This document shows positions 8,786 to 18,140 of a stretch of 64,000 nt of DNA, piece after piece. Position numbers and translations under genes: made by a program. The stretch spans positions 124,001 through 188,000 of the forward strand of contig OY763325.1 of assembly GCA_963667315.1 (NCBI GenBank), in the 5' to 3' direction. The notes under the pieces are model-generated. The model was not told the origin of the DNA, made no database searches, and was given only the letters and a program-made list of their open reading frames with translations. The stretch is from DAINPP01 sp963667315 (GTDB taxonomy: Bacteria; Thermotogota; Thermotogae; MWEM01). Numbering within the stretch: the stretch's first letter is position 1; each line of letters begins with the position of its first letter.

Positions 8786-10192
8786 ATGTATAAAAAGATG
8801 AATGATGAACTGATAAAAGAGCTTGAAGGTATTGTTGGATCCCATTGTCTGAGTGTCGATCCCGAAAGACTGGAAGCTTTTTCACATGACGAGGTTAAGG
8901 GAGAGAAATACAAACATATGCCCGATGCGATCGTTTTTGCCGAATCAGCCGAACAAATATCGGAAGTTATGAAATTTGCTAATAAAAATATGATTCCTGT
9001 TACCCCAAGAGGTGCGGGAACAGGACTTTCAGGTGGTGCAGTCCCGGTATTTGGCGGTATTGTTATTGCCATTGAAAGAATGAACAGAATCATTGAGATG
9101 GATGATGAAACTTTGACGATAACGGTAGAACCCGGTGTTGTAACAGATGAGATTCAAAAAACCGCATCGGCTCACGGATTATTGTATGCTGGTGATCCCT
9201 GTAGCTCTGATGCTTCGTTCATCGGTGGAAATGTGGCGGAAAATGCCGGAGGAAACAAGGTTGTTAAATATGGGCCGACAGGTTCACATGTCATGGGAAT
9301 AGAAGTTGTGTTACCTGACGGGTCAATAGAAAATTTTGGCGGGAAACTGGTAAAAAATGTTACAGGATACGATTTTGTCAATCTTATTGTTGGGTCTGAA
9401 GGAACACTTGGAATCGTTACCAAAATTATCCTGAAGCTTATCCCGTTGCCTGAATTTACAGTTGATCTACTTGTCCCTTTCAAGACAGTTGAGGCAGCTA
9501 TTGCGTTTGTTCCTAAAATTATGATTGAGGCGCATACTGTACCGGCATCTCTTGAATTTATGGATAATCCGTCCCTTAAACTTGCCGAAAAATTCCTTAA
9601 CAATGAATTGCCCTATTCAGATTCTGCTGCGCATCTAATCATAGGGATTGAAGGGAACGGAAGAGAACAAATTGCAGATGAGTATGAAAGAATCGGAGAA
9701 TTATGTTTCAAGCATGGCGCGCAGGAAGTCTTTGTTGCCGATAACAAGAATACCAGGGATAAGATATGGAAGGCGAGAAAGTCCATTGCGGAAGCTATTT
9801 CGGCATTCTATCCCGATTTCTGTATGGAAGATGTCGTCGTTCCCACGAACAGAATTCCACAGCTTATGGATTATGTCGCTGAATTATCAGAGGTAGAGCA
9901 AATGGATGTGGTGAATTTCGGGCATGCCGGTGATGGGAATATGCATGTTACTTTCCTCAGTTCCGAAAAAGATGGTGATCAATGGGATCCTAAGGTTGAA
10001 GAGGCTTTGAAGAAACTCTATGCAAAAGTTATTGAACTCGGAGGAACTTTATCGGGTGAGCATGGAATTGGAACAAAGAGAATGCCTTATCTTCCAATGG
10101 TTATGAGTGATAAACAAATCAACCTTATTAAAAGAGTAAAAAAGGCGTTCGATCCGAATGAAATATTGAATCCCGGAAAAATAGCTGAGTAA
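8786..10192 (+). CDS. glcD: FAD-linked 2-hydroxyacid dehydrogenase (GlcD/LctD family)
   Basis: This 468-residue flavoprotein has the FAD_binding_4 (PCMH) fold, with PVTPRGAGTGLSGGAVP near residue 75 and GNVAENAGGNKVVKYG near residue 150. Its C-terminal FAD-oxidase domain ends with VNFGHAGDGNMHVTF and LSGEHGIGTKRMPYL. The family oxidises D-lactate, glycolate or related 2-hydroxyacids. The order etfB-etfA-glcD matches the lctBCD layout of Etf-linked lactate dehydrogenases. GTG 8777, ATG 8780 and ATG 8786 are in frame; AAAGGG at 8772-8777 fits only the last with normal spacing. No cysteine-rich Fe-S subunit (GlcF) is adjacent, so Etf is the likely electron acceptor. The exact substrate is unknown. 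Confidence 0.88.
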   Translation: MYKKMNDELIKELEGIVGSHCLSVDPERLEAFSHDEVKGEKYKHMPDAIVFAESAEQISEVMKFANKNMIPVTPRGAGTGLSGGAVPVFGGIVIAIERMNRIIEMDDETLTITVEPGVVTDEIQKTASAHGLLYAGDPCSSDASFIGGNVAENAGGNKVVKYGPTGSHVMGIEVVLPDGSIENFGGKLVKNVTGYDFVNLIVGSEGTLGIVTKIILKLIPLPEFTVDLLVPFKTVEAAIAFVPKIMIEAHTVPASLEFMDNPSLKLAEKFLNNELPYSDSAAHLIIGIEGNGREQIADEYERIGELCFKHGAQEVFVADNKNTRDKIWKARKSIAEAISAFYPDFCMEDVVVPTNRIPQLMDYVAELSEVEQMDVVNFGHAGDGNMHVTFLSSEKDGDQWDPKVEEALKKLYAKVIELGGTLSGEHGIGTKRMPYLPMVMSDKQINLIKRVKKAFDPNEILNPGKIAE

Positions 10193-10212
10193 TAGGCAGT
10201 TTTATACATATA

Positions 10213-10243
10213 AAAGATGGACGAAAATGGTCCATCTTTTTTT
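10213..10243 (+). terminator. Rho-independent terminator after glcD
   Basis: AAAGATGGAC pairs with GTCCATCTTT around a 7-nt loop and is followed by a run of T residues to 10243. Confidence 0.8.
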
Positions 10244-10313
10244 ATACCTTTATTCTGAATAGGGCAAGTTTTGTTATAATAACTCAATGAAAGATAATAG
10301 ACGGGGTGAAGTT

Positions 10314-10961
10314 ATGGTAAAGTGTGTGATTTTTGATATGGATGGGGTATTGATTGACAGTGAACCTCTGTACAGGATAATTAACAGAAAAATGTTTGAA
10401 AAACTTGGGTTTTCAGTATCTTCCGAGGAGTATTCGGAGTTTGTTGGAACAACAGATGTTGAGATGTGGACGACATTGAAAAGGAGATATGATATTGACA
10501 GATCAATTGCTGAATTGAATAAGATAAGAGAAGCAGAACATTTCTCGTTTTTTTCAGATGCACAATTGTCTCCAATGAAAGGGATTGTCAGGCTACTCAA
10601 ATTTCTTAAGACAAGAGATGTAAAACTTGCCGTTGCTTCATCAACGGAAGAGAAACTCGTACATCTTATCCTAAATAATATCGGTATCATTGATTATTTT
10701 GAACACATCGTATGTGGTAATCATATAGAAAACGGAAAACCCGAACCTGATATTTTTTTAAAAGCCGCCGAACTTTTTGAAATGAACCCACTTGACTGTA
10801 TTGTGATTGAAGATTCCAGGAATGGTGTAACAGCTGCTAAAAAAGCGGGAATGAGAGTCATCGGTTTTCAAAGTGACGATGGCGCTCAAAACATTTCACA
10901 TGCTGATATGATAGTTGATTCTCTTGAACACGCTCAAGATTATATCAGGGGGTTACTATGA
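10314..10961 (+). CDS. HAD-superfamily hydrolase, beta-phosphoglucomutase-like
   Basis: The 215-residue protein shows HAD motif I as FDMDGVLIDSEP (residues about 7-18), motif II as VASSTEE, and the motif III/IV region as GKPEPDIFLKAA and VIEDSRNGVTAAKKAGM. The helical cap between motifs I and II is of the C1 type found in beta-phosphoglucomutases and sugar phosphatases. The in-frame ATG at 10287 lies only a few bases downstream of a possible -10 TATAAT (10275-10280); GGGGTG ahead of the ATG at 10314 decides the start. Its stop overlaps the start of hyuA by four bases, so the three genes from here to 14516 form an operon. The substrate is unknown. Confidence 0.85.
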   Translation: MVKCVIFDMDGVLIDSEPLYRIINRKMFEKLGFSVSSEEYSEFVGTTDVEMWTTLKRRYDIDRSIAELNKIREAEHFSFFSDAQLSPMKGIVRLLKFLKTRDVKLAVASSTEEKLVHLILNNIGIIDYFEHIVCGNHIENGKPEPDIFLKAAELFEMNPLDCIVIEDSRNGVTAAKKAGMRVIGFQSDDGAQNISHADMIVDSLEHAQDYIRGLL

Positions 10962-12946
10962 TTATCAGTGCAGATACAGGTGGGACATTTACCGATTTTG
11001 TGTATCTTGAAAATGGCGAATTCAAGATTTTGAAAGTTCTCTCCACGCCGGAAAATCCTGCGAAAGCGGTATTAAAAGGGAAGCGTATTATTGCGGATCA
11101 AGAGAAAATTGAAATGATACACGGTTCAACAGTTGCGACGAACGCTGTGCTGGAAAGAAAAGGTGCGAGAACGGCTATTATAATGAATTCCGGTTTTGAA
11201 GATGTGATTGAAATAGGCAGACAGAACAGACCCCAGTTGTATAACTTGTTTGTAAAACGTCCAAAGCATCTTGTCGCTTCTGAATTACGATTTGGGGTAG
11301 TGGGAAGAATAGATAAAGATGGTCAGGAGATAATTCCTTTTGATGAAGAGATGGCAAGGAATATTGCAAAAAATATAAAGGATCTTGGCATTGAATCTGT
11401 AGCGATTTGTCTTCTCTTTGCATTTGTGAATCCCAATCATGAAATAAGAATGAGGGATATTCTCAGGGAAGTTGCCGGAGATTCTTTATATTGTTCGCTT
11501 TCACATGAGATTATGTCCGAATTCAGGGAATTTGAACGATGTTCAACGACAACGGTGAATGCATATGTTCAGCCGAAGATGCGACATTATATTTCCAATA
11601 TAGAAAAAGACCTGGGAGAGGAAAATCTTGTCATCATGCAGTCTAATGGTGGTAGAATAAGTTCTGCAACTGCCTCAAGAGAACCTGTCAGGACGATATT
11701 GTCCGGTCCTGCTGGTGGTGCTGTCGGGGCTTTCGAGATTGCAAAATTGGCAGGCTTTGAAAAGATCATTACATTTGATATGGGTGGAACGTCAACCGAT
11801 GTTGCCCTGATAAATGGAGAATTACCGGTGAATGTTGAATCAACTGTTTCGAATTATCCCTTGAAGGTACCGATGATAGAAATTCATACTGTAGGCGCCG
11901 GAGGAGGATCTATCGCTTCTATAGATGAAGGGGGAGCTTTAAAAGTCGGGCCGGAAAGTGCCGGAGCAGATCCGGGTCCGATTTGTTACGGAAAAGGCGG
12001 AAACATAACGGTTACCGATGCCAATCTGTTTCTCGGAAGACTTATACCGGAACAATTTCTTGGAGGAGGTATGCCACTGGATAAAAATCGCTTAAACCGG
12101 TATTTTGAAAAAATGGCTGAACAGGTCTCGCTTAAACCAGAGGAATTGGCTGAAGGGATTTGTCGAGTTGCAAATGCCGTTATGGAAAGAGCTTTAAGAG
12201 TTATTTCCGTTGATAGAGGGTTTGATCCCGCTGATTTTGTACTCTGTTCATTTGGTGGTGCCGGTGGTTTGCATGCGGTATTTCTCGCAAAATTGCTGAA
12301 TATTCCCAAAGTCCTCATTCCGAGAGATCCGGGGATTTTATCTGCAAAAGGGATGATGCTTGCAGATTGTATTCGAGATTATTCTCAAACGGTAATGCTT
12401 GATTCATTTAATGTTCTTGAAAAGGTGAATGAAGTGTTTACGCGAGTTGAAAAAAGAGCGATAAAAGAAATGAGTAAAGAGGGAATTGAAGAAGAAAAGA
12501 TTATCATAGAGAAATTTCTCGATATGCGATACCTTGGTCAATCATACGAAATAATCGTTCCACTCAGTGAAAACCCAGAAGAATCTTTCCACAAGATGCA
12601 TGAAAAAAGGTATGGCTACAGGAACAGCAACAAAGCGATAGAAGTTGTTAATATAAGAATCAGAGCCACGGGTAAAATATCCAAACCGGCGTTTTCCGAA
12701 CAAACGGTTCCGGTGGAAAATCTTGATGTTACAGCTATCACAGGTAGACAGGATTGTGTGTTTGATGCATTGAAAGTGACTGTACCTGTTATCGCTCGAG
12801 AGGCACTCAAATATGGGAACAGATTTTCAGGACCGGCAATCATTGTAGAATATTCTTCAACAATCGTCATTCCTCCTGAGAATGACGTATATGTTGATGC
12901 CTATGAAAATTTGATTGTGGCTATTAAAGGAGGCGCGAATGAATAA
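10958..12946 (+). CDS. hyuA: Hydantoinase/oxoprolinase subunit A (HyuA)
   Basis: The 662-residue protein begins MIISADTGGTFTDFVYLENG and contains HGSTVATNAVLERKGARTA, SGPAGGAVGAFE and DMGGTSTDVALI, all hallmarks of the ATP-dependent HyuA/acetophenone carboxylase/5-oxoprolinase A subunits, which use an actin-like ATPase fold. These enzymes open cyclic amides such as hydantoins or 5-oxoproline, or carboxylate ketones, with ATP hydrolysis. The ATG overlaps the HAD gene stop, and the gene overlaps hyuB by 8 nt at its end, so the products are very likely a complex. Sequence does not distinguish hydantoin from oxoproline as substrate. Confidence 0.9.
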   Translation: MIISADTGGTFTDFVYLENGEFKILKVLSTPENPAKAVLKGKRIIADQEKIEMIHGSTVATNAVLERKGARTAIIMNSGFEDVIEIGRQNRPQLYNLFVKRPKHLVASELRFGVVGRIDKDGQEIIPFDEEMARNIAKNIKDLGIESVAICLLFAFVNPNHEIRMRDILREVAGDSLYCSLSHEIMSEFREFERCSTTTVNAYVQPKMRHYISNIEKDLGEENLVIMQSNGGRISSATASREPVRTILSGPAGGAVGAFEIAKLAGFEKIITFDMGGTSTDVALINGELPVNVESTVSNYPLKVPMIEIHTVGAGGGSIASIDEGGALKVGPESAGADPGPICYGKGGNITVTDANLFLGRLIPEQFLGGGMPLDKNRLNRYFEKMAEQVSLKPEELAEGICRVANAVMERALRVISVDRGFDPADFVLCSFGGAGGLHAVFLAKLLNIPKVLIPRDPGILSAKGMMLADCIRDYSQTVMLDSFNVLEKVNEVFTRVEKRAIKEMSKEGIEEEKIIIEKFLDMRYLGQSYEIIVPLSENPEESFHKMHEKRYGYRNSNKAIEVVNIRIRATGKISKPAFSEQTVPVENLDVTAITGRQDCVFDALKVTVPVIAREALKYGNRFSGPAIIVEYSSTIVIPPENDVYVDAYENLIVAIKGGANE

Positions 12947-14516
12947 AACGTTGAATCCAATAAAACTTGAAATATTCAAAAACAGATTTACAGCTGTCGC
13001 CGAAGAAATGGGAGTAACTTTGAATCGAACGGGATTTTCTCCGAATATCAAGGAAAGAAGAGACTATTCTTGTGCTGTTTTTAATTCAGAAGGGGAAATG
13101 CTGGCTCAAGCGGCTCATATTCCTGTTCATCTGGGATCAATGCCTCTTTCGGTTAAAGCGGCTATAGATGCCGAAGAGATGGAAGAAGGGGATATGATCA
13201 TCATCAATGATCCTTTTAAAGGTGGAACACATCTTCCGGATGTGACGATTGTTGCACCGGTTTTTATAGAGGAAGCGGGTGACAAACCGCTGTTCTATCT
13301 GGCAAATAGAGCGCATCATTCTGATATTGGCGGTATGAGCGCGGGATCAATGCCTCTTTCAACGTCGATATTTCAGGAAGGTATCATTATTCCTGCTTTA
13401 AAAATACTAAGAAAAGGGAAGATTGACGATTCCATAATGACACTTATTCTCAATAATGTTCGAACACCTGTCGAAAGACAGGGTGATTTTGCAGCACAGT
13501 TTATGGCCAATATGATCGGAATAAGAAGGATTTGCGAAATAGTCGACACAAATGGTGTTGAACTGACCAAACAATATTCAGATGGATTGCTGACGTACAC
13601 TGAAAAAATCATGAGAAAAACTATCCATGAGATTCCAAATGGTAATTATACCTTTGAAGATTTTCTTGATTCCGATGGCATTAGCGATGAAAAAGTCAGA
13701 GTCAAAGTCGATTTGACGATAGAGGATGATGAGGCAATTTGTGATTTTAGAGGAAGTTCAAAACAGGTATCTGGAAGTATCAACGCAGTTTATGCTATCA
13801 CAGTGTCCGCATGTCTTTATGTGTTCAGATGTCTTGTCAAACAAAATATACCAACAAATGCGGGGTGTTTGAGACCTGTCAATATATTGACCGAAAAAGG
13901 AAGCGTTGTCGATGCTGCGCACCCTGCAGCTGTCGCAGCCGGAAATGTGGAGACTTCTCAAAGAATTGTTGATTGTCTGCTGGGAGCATTATCGAAAGCG
14001 ATTCCGGCAAAAGTCCCAGCTGCAAGTGAAGGGACGATGAACAATACTGCAATTGGTGGTGTAGATGCCATTTCAGGTAGACCATTCACCTATTATGAAA
14101 CGATGGGAGGGGGAACAGGTGCTTCCATTCATTCAGACGGGGAGAATGCTATCCAATGTCATATGACAAACACCTTGAATACGCCTGTTGAGGCTATTGA
14201 ATATGAATTTCCGTTTAGGATAAACCAATATGCCATCAGGAAAAACAGTGGGGGAAATGGGTATCATACGGGAGGGAACGGAATCATCAGAGAAATATTG
14301 TTGTTGAATGATGCGGAATGTACGATGCTGAGTGACAGAAGAATCGGTGTTCCTTACGGTATTTCCGGTGGACTTCCGGGAAAACCCGGTGAAAATATCC
14401 TGAAAAAAAACGGAAAAGAGATCAAACTTCCTGGAAAGTTCAATCTCTTTCTGAATAAAGGTGATATTTTAAGAATAGAAACGCCTGGTGGTGGTGGTTA
14501 TGGTGAAAAAGAATAA
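12939..14516 (+). CDS. hyuB: Hydantoinase/oxoprolinase subunit B (HyuB)
   Basis: The 525-residue protein has the HyuB landmarks KLEIFKNRFTAVAEEMG, NIKERRDYSCAVF, NDPFKGGTHLPDVT and the C-terminal GGNGYHTGGNGIIRE and ETPGGGGYGE. It is the partner subunit of HyuA in the ATP-dependent cyclic-amide hydrolase family. AAAGGAGG at 12926-12933 places the start at the ATG at 12939, inside the end of hyuA; an upstream in-frame start at 12915 has no such site. No hydantoin racemase, transporter or carbamoylase is adjacent. It is convergent with a response-regulator gene, 22 bp between stops, and no terminator hairpin is seen in that gap. Confidence 0.9.
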   Translation: MNKTLNPIKLEIFKNRFTAVAEEMGVTLNRTGFSPNIKERRDYSCAVFNSEGEMLAQAAHIPVHLGSMPLSVKAAIDAEEMEEGDMIIINDPFKGGTHLPDVTIVAPVFIEEAGDKPLFYLANRAHHSDIGGMSAGSMPLSTSIFQEGIIIPALKILRKGKIDDSIMTLILNNVRTPVERQGDFAAQFMANMIGIRRICEIVDTNGVELTKQYSDGLLTYTEKIMRKTIHEIPNGNYTFEDFLDSDGISDEKVRVKVDLTIEDDEAICDFRGSSKQVSGSINAVYAITVSACLYVFRCLVKQNIPTNAGCLRPVNILTEKGSVVDAAHPAAVAAGNVETSQRIVDCLLGALSKAIPAKVPAASEGTMNNTAIGGVDAISGRPFTYYETMGGGTGASIHSDGENAIQCHMTNTLNTPVEAIEYEFPFRINQYAIRKNSGGNGYHTGGNGIIREILLLNDAECTMLSDRRIGVPYGISGGLPGKPGENILKKNGKEIKLPGKFNLFLNKGDILRIETPGGGGYGEKE

Positions 14517-14538
14517 TCTTTCAATTACCTGTTGAGTA

Positions 14539-14916
14539 TTAATCAATCAATTTGAGTGTTCTGAGTTTCTTTAAAATGACCTCTCGTTCAATAGGTTTGA
14601 TCAGATACCCGTCACAACCTCTTACATAACTTTTTTGAATGTTTTTTTTGTCTCCCAGAGCTGTTATCATGATAACTTTGGGAGCTTTATTATTTCTGAG
14701 GCGTTTGACTCTTGCCAATACGTCATGGCCATCCATCTTCGGCATCATGATATCCAGGGTCACCAGATCATAAGGTGTCCCGGCGGCACTTGCTTTGATA
14801 ACCATATCTAAACCATCTATCCCATTATCTATGTGATCGCATTCTCCATATTCTTCAAGAACTGCCATCAATAATTTTGTAGTTATCGGGTCATCTTCAA
14901 CGATTAAACATCTCAC
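14539..14916 (-). CDS. Stand-alone response-regulator receiver (CheY-like)
   Basis: The 125-residue protein is a single receiver domain: acidic pocket VEDD at residues 6-9, phospho-acceptor Asp in VTLDIMMPKMDG near residue 55, the Thr of MITA, and the conserved Lys-Pro in LIKPIE. There is no output domain, so it must act through protein contacts, as CheY or an SpoIIAA-like adaptor would. No histidine kinase or chemotaxis gene adjoins it, so it is an orphan; a chemoreceptor lies 7 kb away. The Shine-Dalgarno site GGGGG is about 11 nt from the ATG, longer than usual. Confidence 0.85.
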   Translation of the reverse strand: MRCLIVEDDPITTKLLMAVLEEYGECDHIDNGIDGLDMVIKASAAGTPYDLVTLDIMMPKMDGHDVLARVKRLRNNKAPKVIMITALGDKKNIQKSYVRGCDGYLIKPIEREVILKKLRTLKLID

Positions 14917-14950
14917 AATTCTACCCCCTTGAAATTAATTTATCTAGCTA

Positions 14951-14978
14951 ATTATAGCATAACATTTCCTCGTGTTAA
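14951..14978 (-). promoter_or_regulatory. Promoter of the receiver gene
   Basis: On the minus strand TTAACA (-35) and TATAAT (-10) are separated by 16 bp, and the -10 box is 35 bp from the ATG at 14916. Confidence 0.55.
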
Positions 14979-15383
14979 CTTTCTCTTCTTTGCATTCTGA
15001 CAAATTTGGTTTTTTTATTTTAAAAATAAATTGATTCTCCTTTTCAAAACTCTAGGTCTTCCTTATTATCTTACAATATTTTTTGTGTTTTGACTAAATT
15101 AATTCGTATTATGAACATTACAGAGGATAGTGGTATACTGAATCAATCAGATTTAGATTTTGTTTAGAAATAGATTTATGATAAAATTCATTCGTAGTTC
15201 ATACGATAAAATAAATTTTACAGGGTTGTCTTTTTGAAACCTTTTTTTATCGAATATATTTTTGTTATATATAGAATTTTTTTTCGTCTATATACATGTT
15301 ATAATTGTTTTATAATCTATCTTATTAGTTTATAGGCTTTATGATTTTATTTGATGAAACAAATTGAACTGGAGGTGCCTGGT
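14979..15383 (+). other. A+T-rich intergenic region upstream of the DtxR-type regulator
   Basis: No credible gene is present. Two TATAAT boxes (15300-15305 and 15311-15316) lie 70-80 bp upstream of the regulator, without clear -35 boxes. An inverted repeat TATATAGA (15268-15275) / TCTATATA (15287-15294) sits just upstream of them and could be an autoregulatory operator; that is a guess. Confidence 0.4.
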
Positions 15384-15848
15384 ATGGGTAGAAGAAAAAC
15401 GAAAGAACTGACTCCTGCATTAGAGGATTATTTGAAGGTAATATACGAGATTACTCAGGATGAACCTGTTGCAAGGGTTAAAGACATTGCAAATTTTCTT
15501 GATGTGAGCTTGCCGAGTGTTACAAACGCGATGAAAAGATTGAAAGAACTTGGATTTGTTAATTACGAAAAATATGGACTTATTCTTTTGAGTGATAAAG
15601 GATTAAGAAGAGCACAATCACTTGAAAGAGTACATAATGTGTTGGAAAAATTCTTTGTAGATCTTGTAGGCGTTCCTGAAGAAGCATCGAACAATCTATC
15701 ATGTCGAATGGAGCATTTTTTTGATGAAGATTCCGAGCAGAGAACGGAGCAATTGATTGATCTTCTTCTTGCTGTCAAGGAAAAAGGCGAATCGGCTTGT
15801 CCAGAATTGGTAGCTTTTTTAAGAAACGAGAAATCTGAGGAGGAATAA
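15384..15848 (+). CDS. DtxR/MntR-family metalloregulator
   Basis: The 154-residue protein has an N-terminal winged helix (LTPALEDYLKVIYEITQDEPVAR, then KDIANFLDVSLPSVTNAMKRLKELGFV) followed by a helical metal-binding and dimerisation domain (LERVHNVLEKFF..LVGVPEEASNNLSCRMEHFFDED). This is the two-domain MntR/IdeR form without a C-terminal SH3-like domain. Such proteins bind Mn(II) or Fe(II) and repress uptake genes. GGAGGTG six bases before the ATG at 15384 decides the start over an ATG at 15354. The likely targets in this window are the metal ABC importer at 53 kb and perhaps ferritin, but no shared operator was proven. An epimerase gene follows two bases later. Confidence 0.85.
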   Translation: MGRRKTKELTPALEDYLKVIYEITQDEPVARVKDIANFLDVSLPSVTNAMKRLKELGFVNYEKYGLILLSDKGLRRAQSLERVHNVLEKFFVDLVGVPEEASNNLSCRMEHFFDEDSEQRTEQLIDLLLAVKEKGESACPELVAFLRNEKSEEE

Positions 15849-15850
15849 TC

Positions 15851-16789
15851 TTGAACACGGCATTAGTTGTAGGTGGAGCCGGATTCATCGGTTCACATGT
15901 TGTTGATGCTCTGATAATGAGAGGCTTAAATGTAGTGGTGTTTGATGATCTTTCAAGTGGTCAGAAGGAAAATATACTGAACAAGGACGTTGTGTTTGTT
16001 GAAGGTGACATAAGAGATTGTGATTTAGTCGCTCATACATTCGAAGTCCATAAACCGGATTTTGTATTCCATCTTGCGGCTCAGATCAGTGTTTCCAGAT
16101 CTGTCAGAGAACCGAAATATGATGCGGATGTTAATATTCTTGGTATGATTAATCTCCTGGAAGCTTCCGTGAAAAACGGTACAAAGAAGTTTATCTTCTC
16201 ATCCTCGGGAGGGGTTATGTATGGTGAAAATCCTTCCGTGTATCCAACGCCTGAAACGGAACCTGAAAGACCATTTTCGCCCTATGGAATTGCGAAAATG
16301 GCAGGTGAAAGGTATTTGCATTTTTACAAAAAGGAATACGGACTTGATTATACGATATTGCGTTATGCAAATGTATACGGACCCAGACAAAATCCTCATG
16401 GTGAAGCGGGTGTCGTTGCGATATTCACCGAAGGGATGCTGAAGGATCAACCGTTGACGATAAATGGTGATGGCAAGTATATCAGGGATTATGTTTTTGT
16501 TGAGGATGTTGCGAATGCGAATATGCTTGCAATGGACAACGGCAGAGCTATCACCTACAATATAGGGACGGGAACCGCTGTTGATGTCAATGAATTGTTT
16601 GAATTGACAAAAAAGGTCAATAGTTATGAAAAAGAGGCAGAGCATGGACCTGAAAGACCCGGAGATTTGAGAAAGAGCGTTCTCAACAGCGAACTGGCAA
16701 AAAAAGAATTAAATTGGAACCCGCATTTTACATTAGAGCAGGGATTGATTCTGACACACGAGTATTTTGAATCGAAACTCAGCTTATAA
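15851..16789 (+). CDS. NAD-dependent sugar-nucleotide epimerase (UDP-glucose 4-epimerase-like)
   Basis: The 312-residue short-chain dehydrogenase begins TALVVGGAGFIGSHVVDAL (Rossmann GxxGxxG). It has HLAAQISVSRSVREP, a catalytic Ser-Ser region FSSSGGVMYG, and YGIAKMAGERY (YxxxK). The pattern is that of the extended SDR group that includes UDP-glucose 4-epimerases and UDP-glucuronate epimerases. It probably supplies galactose or another sugar nucleotide for envelope polysaccharide. It uses a TTG start, decided by AGGAGG seven bases upstream. It follows the DtxR-type regulator by two bases, an odd pairing that probably reflects shared transcription only. Confidence 0.85.
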   Translation: MNTALVVGGAGFIGSHVVDALIMRGLNVVVFDDLSSGQKENILNKDVVFVEGDIRDCDLVAHTFEVHKPDFVFHLAAQISVSRSVREPKYDADVNILGMINLLEASVKNGTKKFIFSSSGGVMYGENPSVYPTPETEPERPFSPYGIAKMAGERYLHFYKKEYGLDYTILRYANVYGPRQNPHGEAGVVAIFTEGMLKDQPLTINGDGKYIRDYVFVEDVANANMLAMDNGRAITYNIGTGTAVDVNELFELTKKVNSYEKEAEHGPERPGDLRKSVLNSELAKKELNWNPHFTLEQGLILTHEYFESKLSL

Positions 16790-16802
16790 ATATGGTGATT
16801 GA

Positions 16803-18140
16803 TTGAGTAGTAATGTTCTATGGAATGCACAGAACGGAAATGAAAAACATGAACCCCTGGCACAAATACTGAGACCCAGGTCTTTGGTCGATGTCAGGGG
16901 TCAATATGACATATTACGTGAGGGATCAATTCTCAAGAAGGCAATTGAGAACGATGATCTCTTTTCCTGTATCTTTTATGGTCCTCCAGGATGCGGGAAA
17001 ACAACGGTTGGAAAGATTATTGGAAACAAAACAAAGAAAAAGTTCATCAGTTTTTCGGCTGCGAAATTTCCTATGTCAAAATTGAAGCCTCTTCTTGATG
17101 ATGCAACGACAAGATTTGAAAAATTCAAGGCAAGAACGATTCTCTTTGTCGATGAAATTCATCGTTTTAATAAACTTCAACAGGATGTTCTGCTTCCATA
17201 TATTGAGAGTGGAGAAATTATTTTAATTGGGGCAACAACTGAAAACCCCAGTTTTGAGCTAAATCCGGCTCTTTTATCAAGGTGTAAAATATTTGTATTC
17301 AAACAACTCAGTCCTGAGGCTTTGACGAAAATACTGGAAAAATCACTTGAGCATATTAACAAAGCGAAGGTTGATCCGATAAAGCTACAGAAAGATACGA
17401 TAGAATTACTCGTAGACTGGTCAAGTGGGGATGCGAGAACACTTATCAATTATATGGAAATTCTGGAGAATTATGCCAATGATAAGGAAGCAGTTACGAT
17501 AGATACTAAACTGGCAGAAGAGATATTGAACCGATCTTATGTTAAATTCAGTAAAAGTGGAGAAGAGCATTTTAATTTTATCTCGGCATTTATAAAAAGT
17601 ATGCGTGGTTCGGATCCTGATGCGGCAATCTATTATCTTGCCAGAATGCTTGAAGCGGGAGAAGATCCGCTTTATGTCGCACGCAGGATCGTTCGATTTG
17701 CCAGTGAAGATATTGGTCTGGCGGATCCTAATGCGATGACGGTAGCCGTTGCGGCTTTTGAAGCCTCAAAGTTTATCGGAATGCCGGAATGTTCAACGTC
17801 TTTGGCGGAAGCGGCAATATATATGGCGGTATCCCCAAAGAGCAACAGGGTATATCTGGCTTATAAAAAGGCGCGTTCGGAGGTTCAAAGACATCCGGAC
17901 AAACCGATACCGCTCAAGTTAAGAAATGCAGTGACGAAGTTGATGAAAGATATGGGGTATGGGAAAGCATACAAATATGCGCATGATGAAAAAGAGGCTT
18001 TCGTGCTTGAAAGTTATCTGCCCGAAGACCTTGAAAATGTCATTTTTTACAGACCATCGCCATATGGGAAAGAGAGCAGAGTAAAAGATAAACTGGAAAC
18101 TATATGGAAGAGGACGTACGAAGATAGAAAAGATGAATGA
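16803..18140 (+). CDS. rarA: Replication-associated recombination protein RarA (MgsA), AAA+ ATPase
   Basis: The 445-residue AAA+ protein has LAQILRPRSLVDVRGQ at its start, Walker A GPPGCGKTTVGKI, Walker B ILFVDEIHRFNK, and sensor 1 LIGATTENPSFELNPALLSRC. Its C-terminal tetramerisation part contains HFNFISAFIKSMRGSDPDAAIYYLARML and HPDKPIPLKLRNA, both typical of RarA. RarA acts at stalled replication forks. A TTG start at 16803 is the only plausible one, since the next in-frame ATG lies beyond Walker A. It overlaps uvrC by 8 nt, placing two DNA-repair genes in one transcript. Confidence 0.93.
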   Translation: MSSNVLWNAQNGNEKHEPLAQILRPRSLVDVRGQYDILREGSILKKAIENDDLFSCIFYGPPGCGKTTVGKIIGNKTKKKFISFSAAKFPMSKLKPLLDDATTRFEKFKARTILFVDEIHRFNKLQQDVLLPYIESGEIILIGATTENPSFELNPALLSRCKIFVFKQLSPEALTKILEKSLEHINKAKVDPIKLQKDTIELLVDWSSGDARTLINYMEILENYANDKEAVTIDTKLAEEILNRSYVKFSKSGEEHFNFISAFIKSMRGSDPDAAIYYLARMLEAGEDPLYVARRIVRFASEDIGLADPNAMTVAVAAFEASKFIGMPECSTSLAEAAIYMAVSPKSNRVYLAYKKARSEVQRHPDKPIPLKLRNAVTKLMKDMGYGKAYKYAHDEKEAFVLESYLPEDLENVIFYRPSPYGKESRVKDKLETIWKRTYEDRKDE

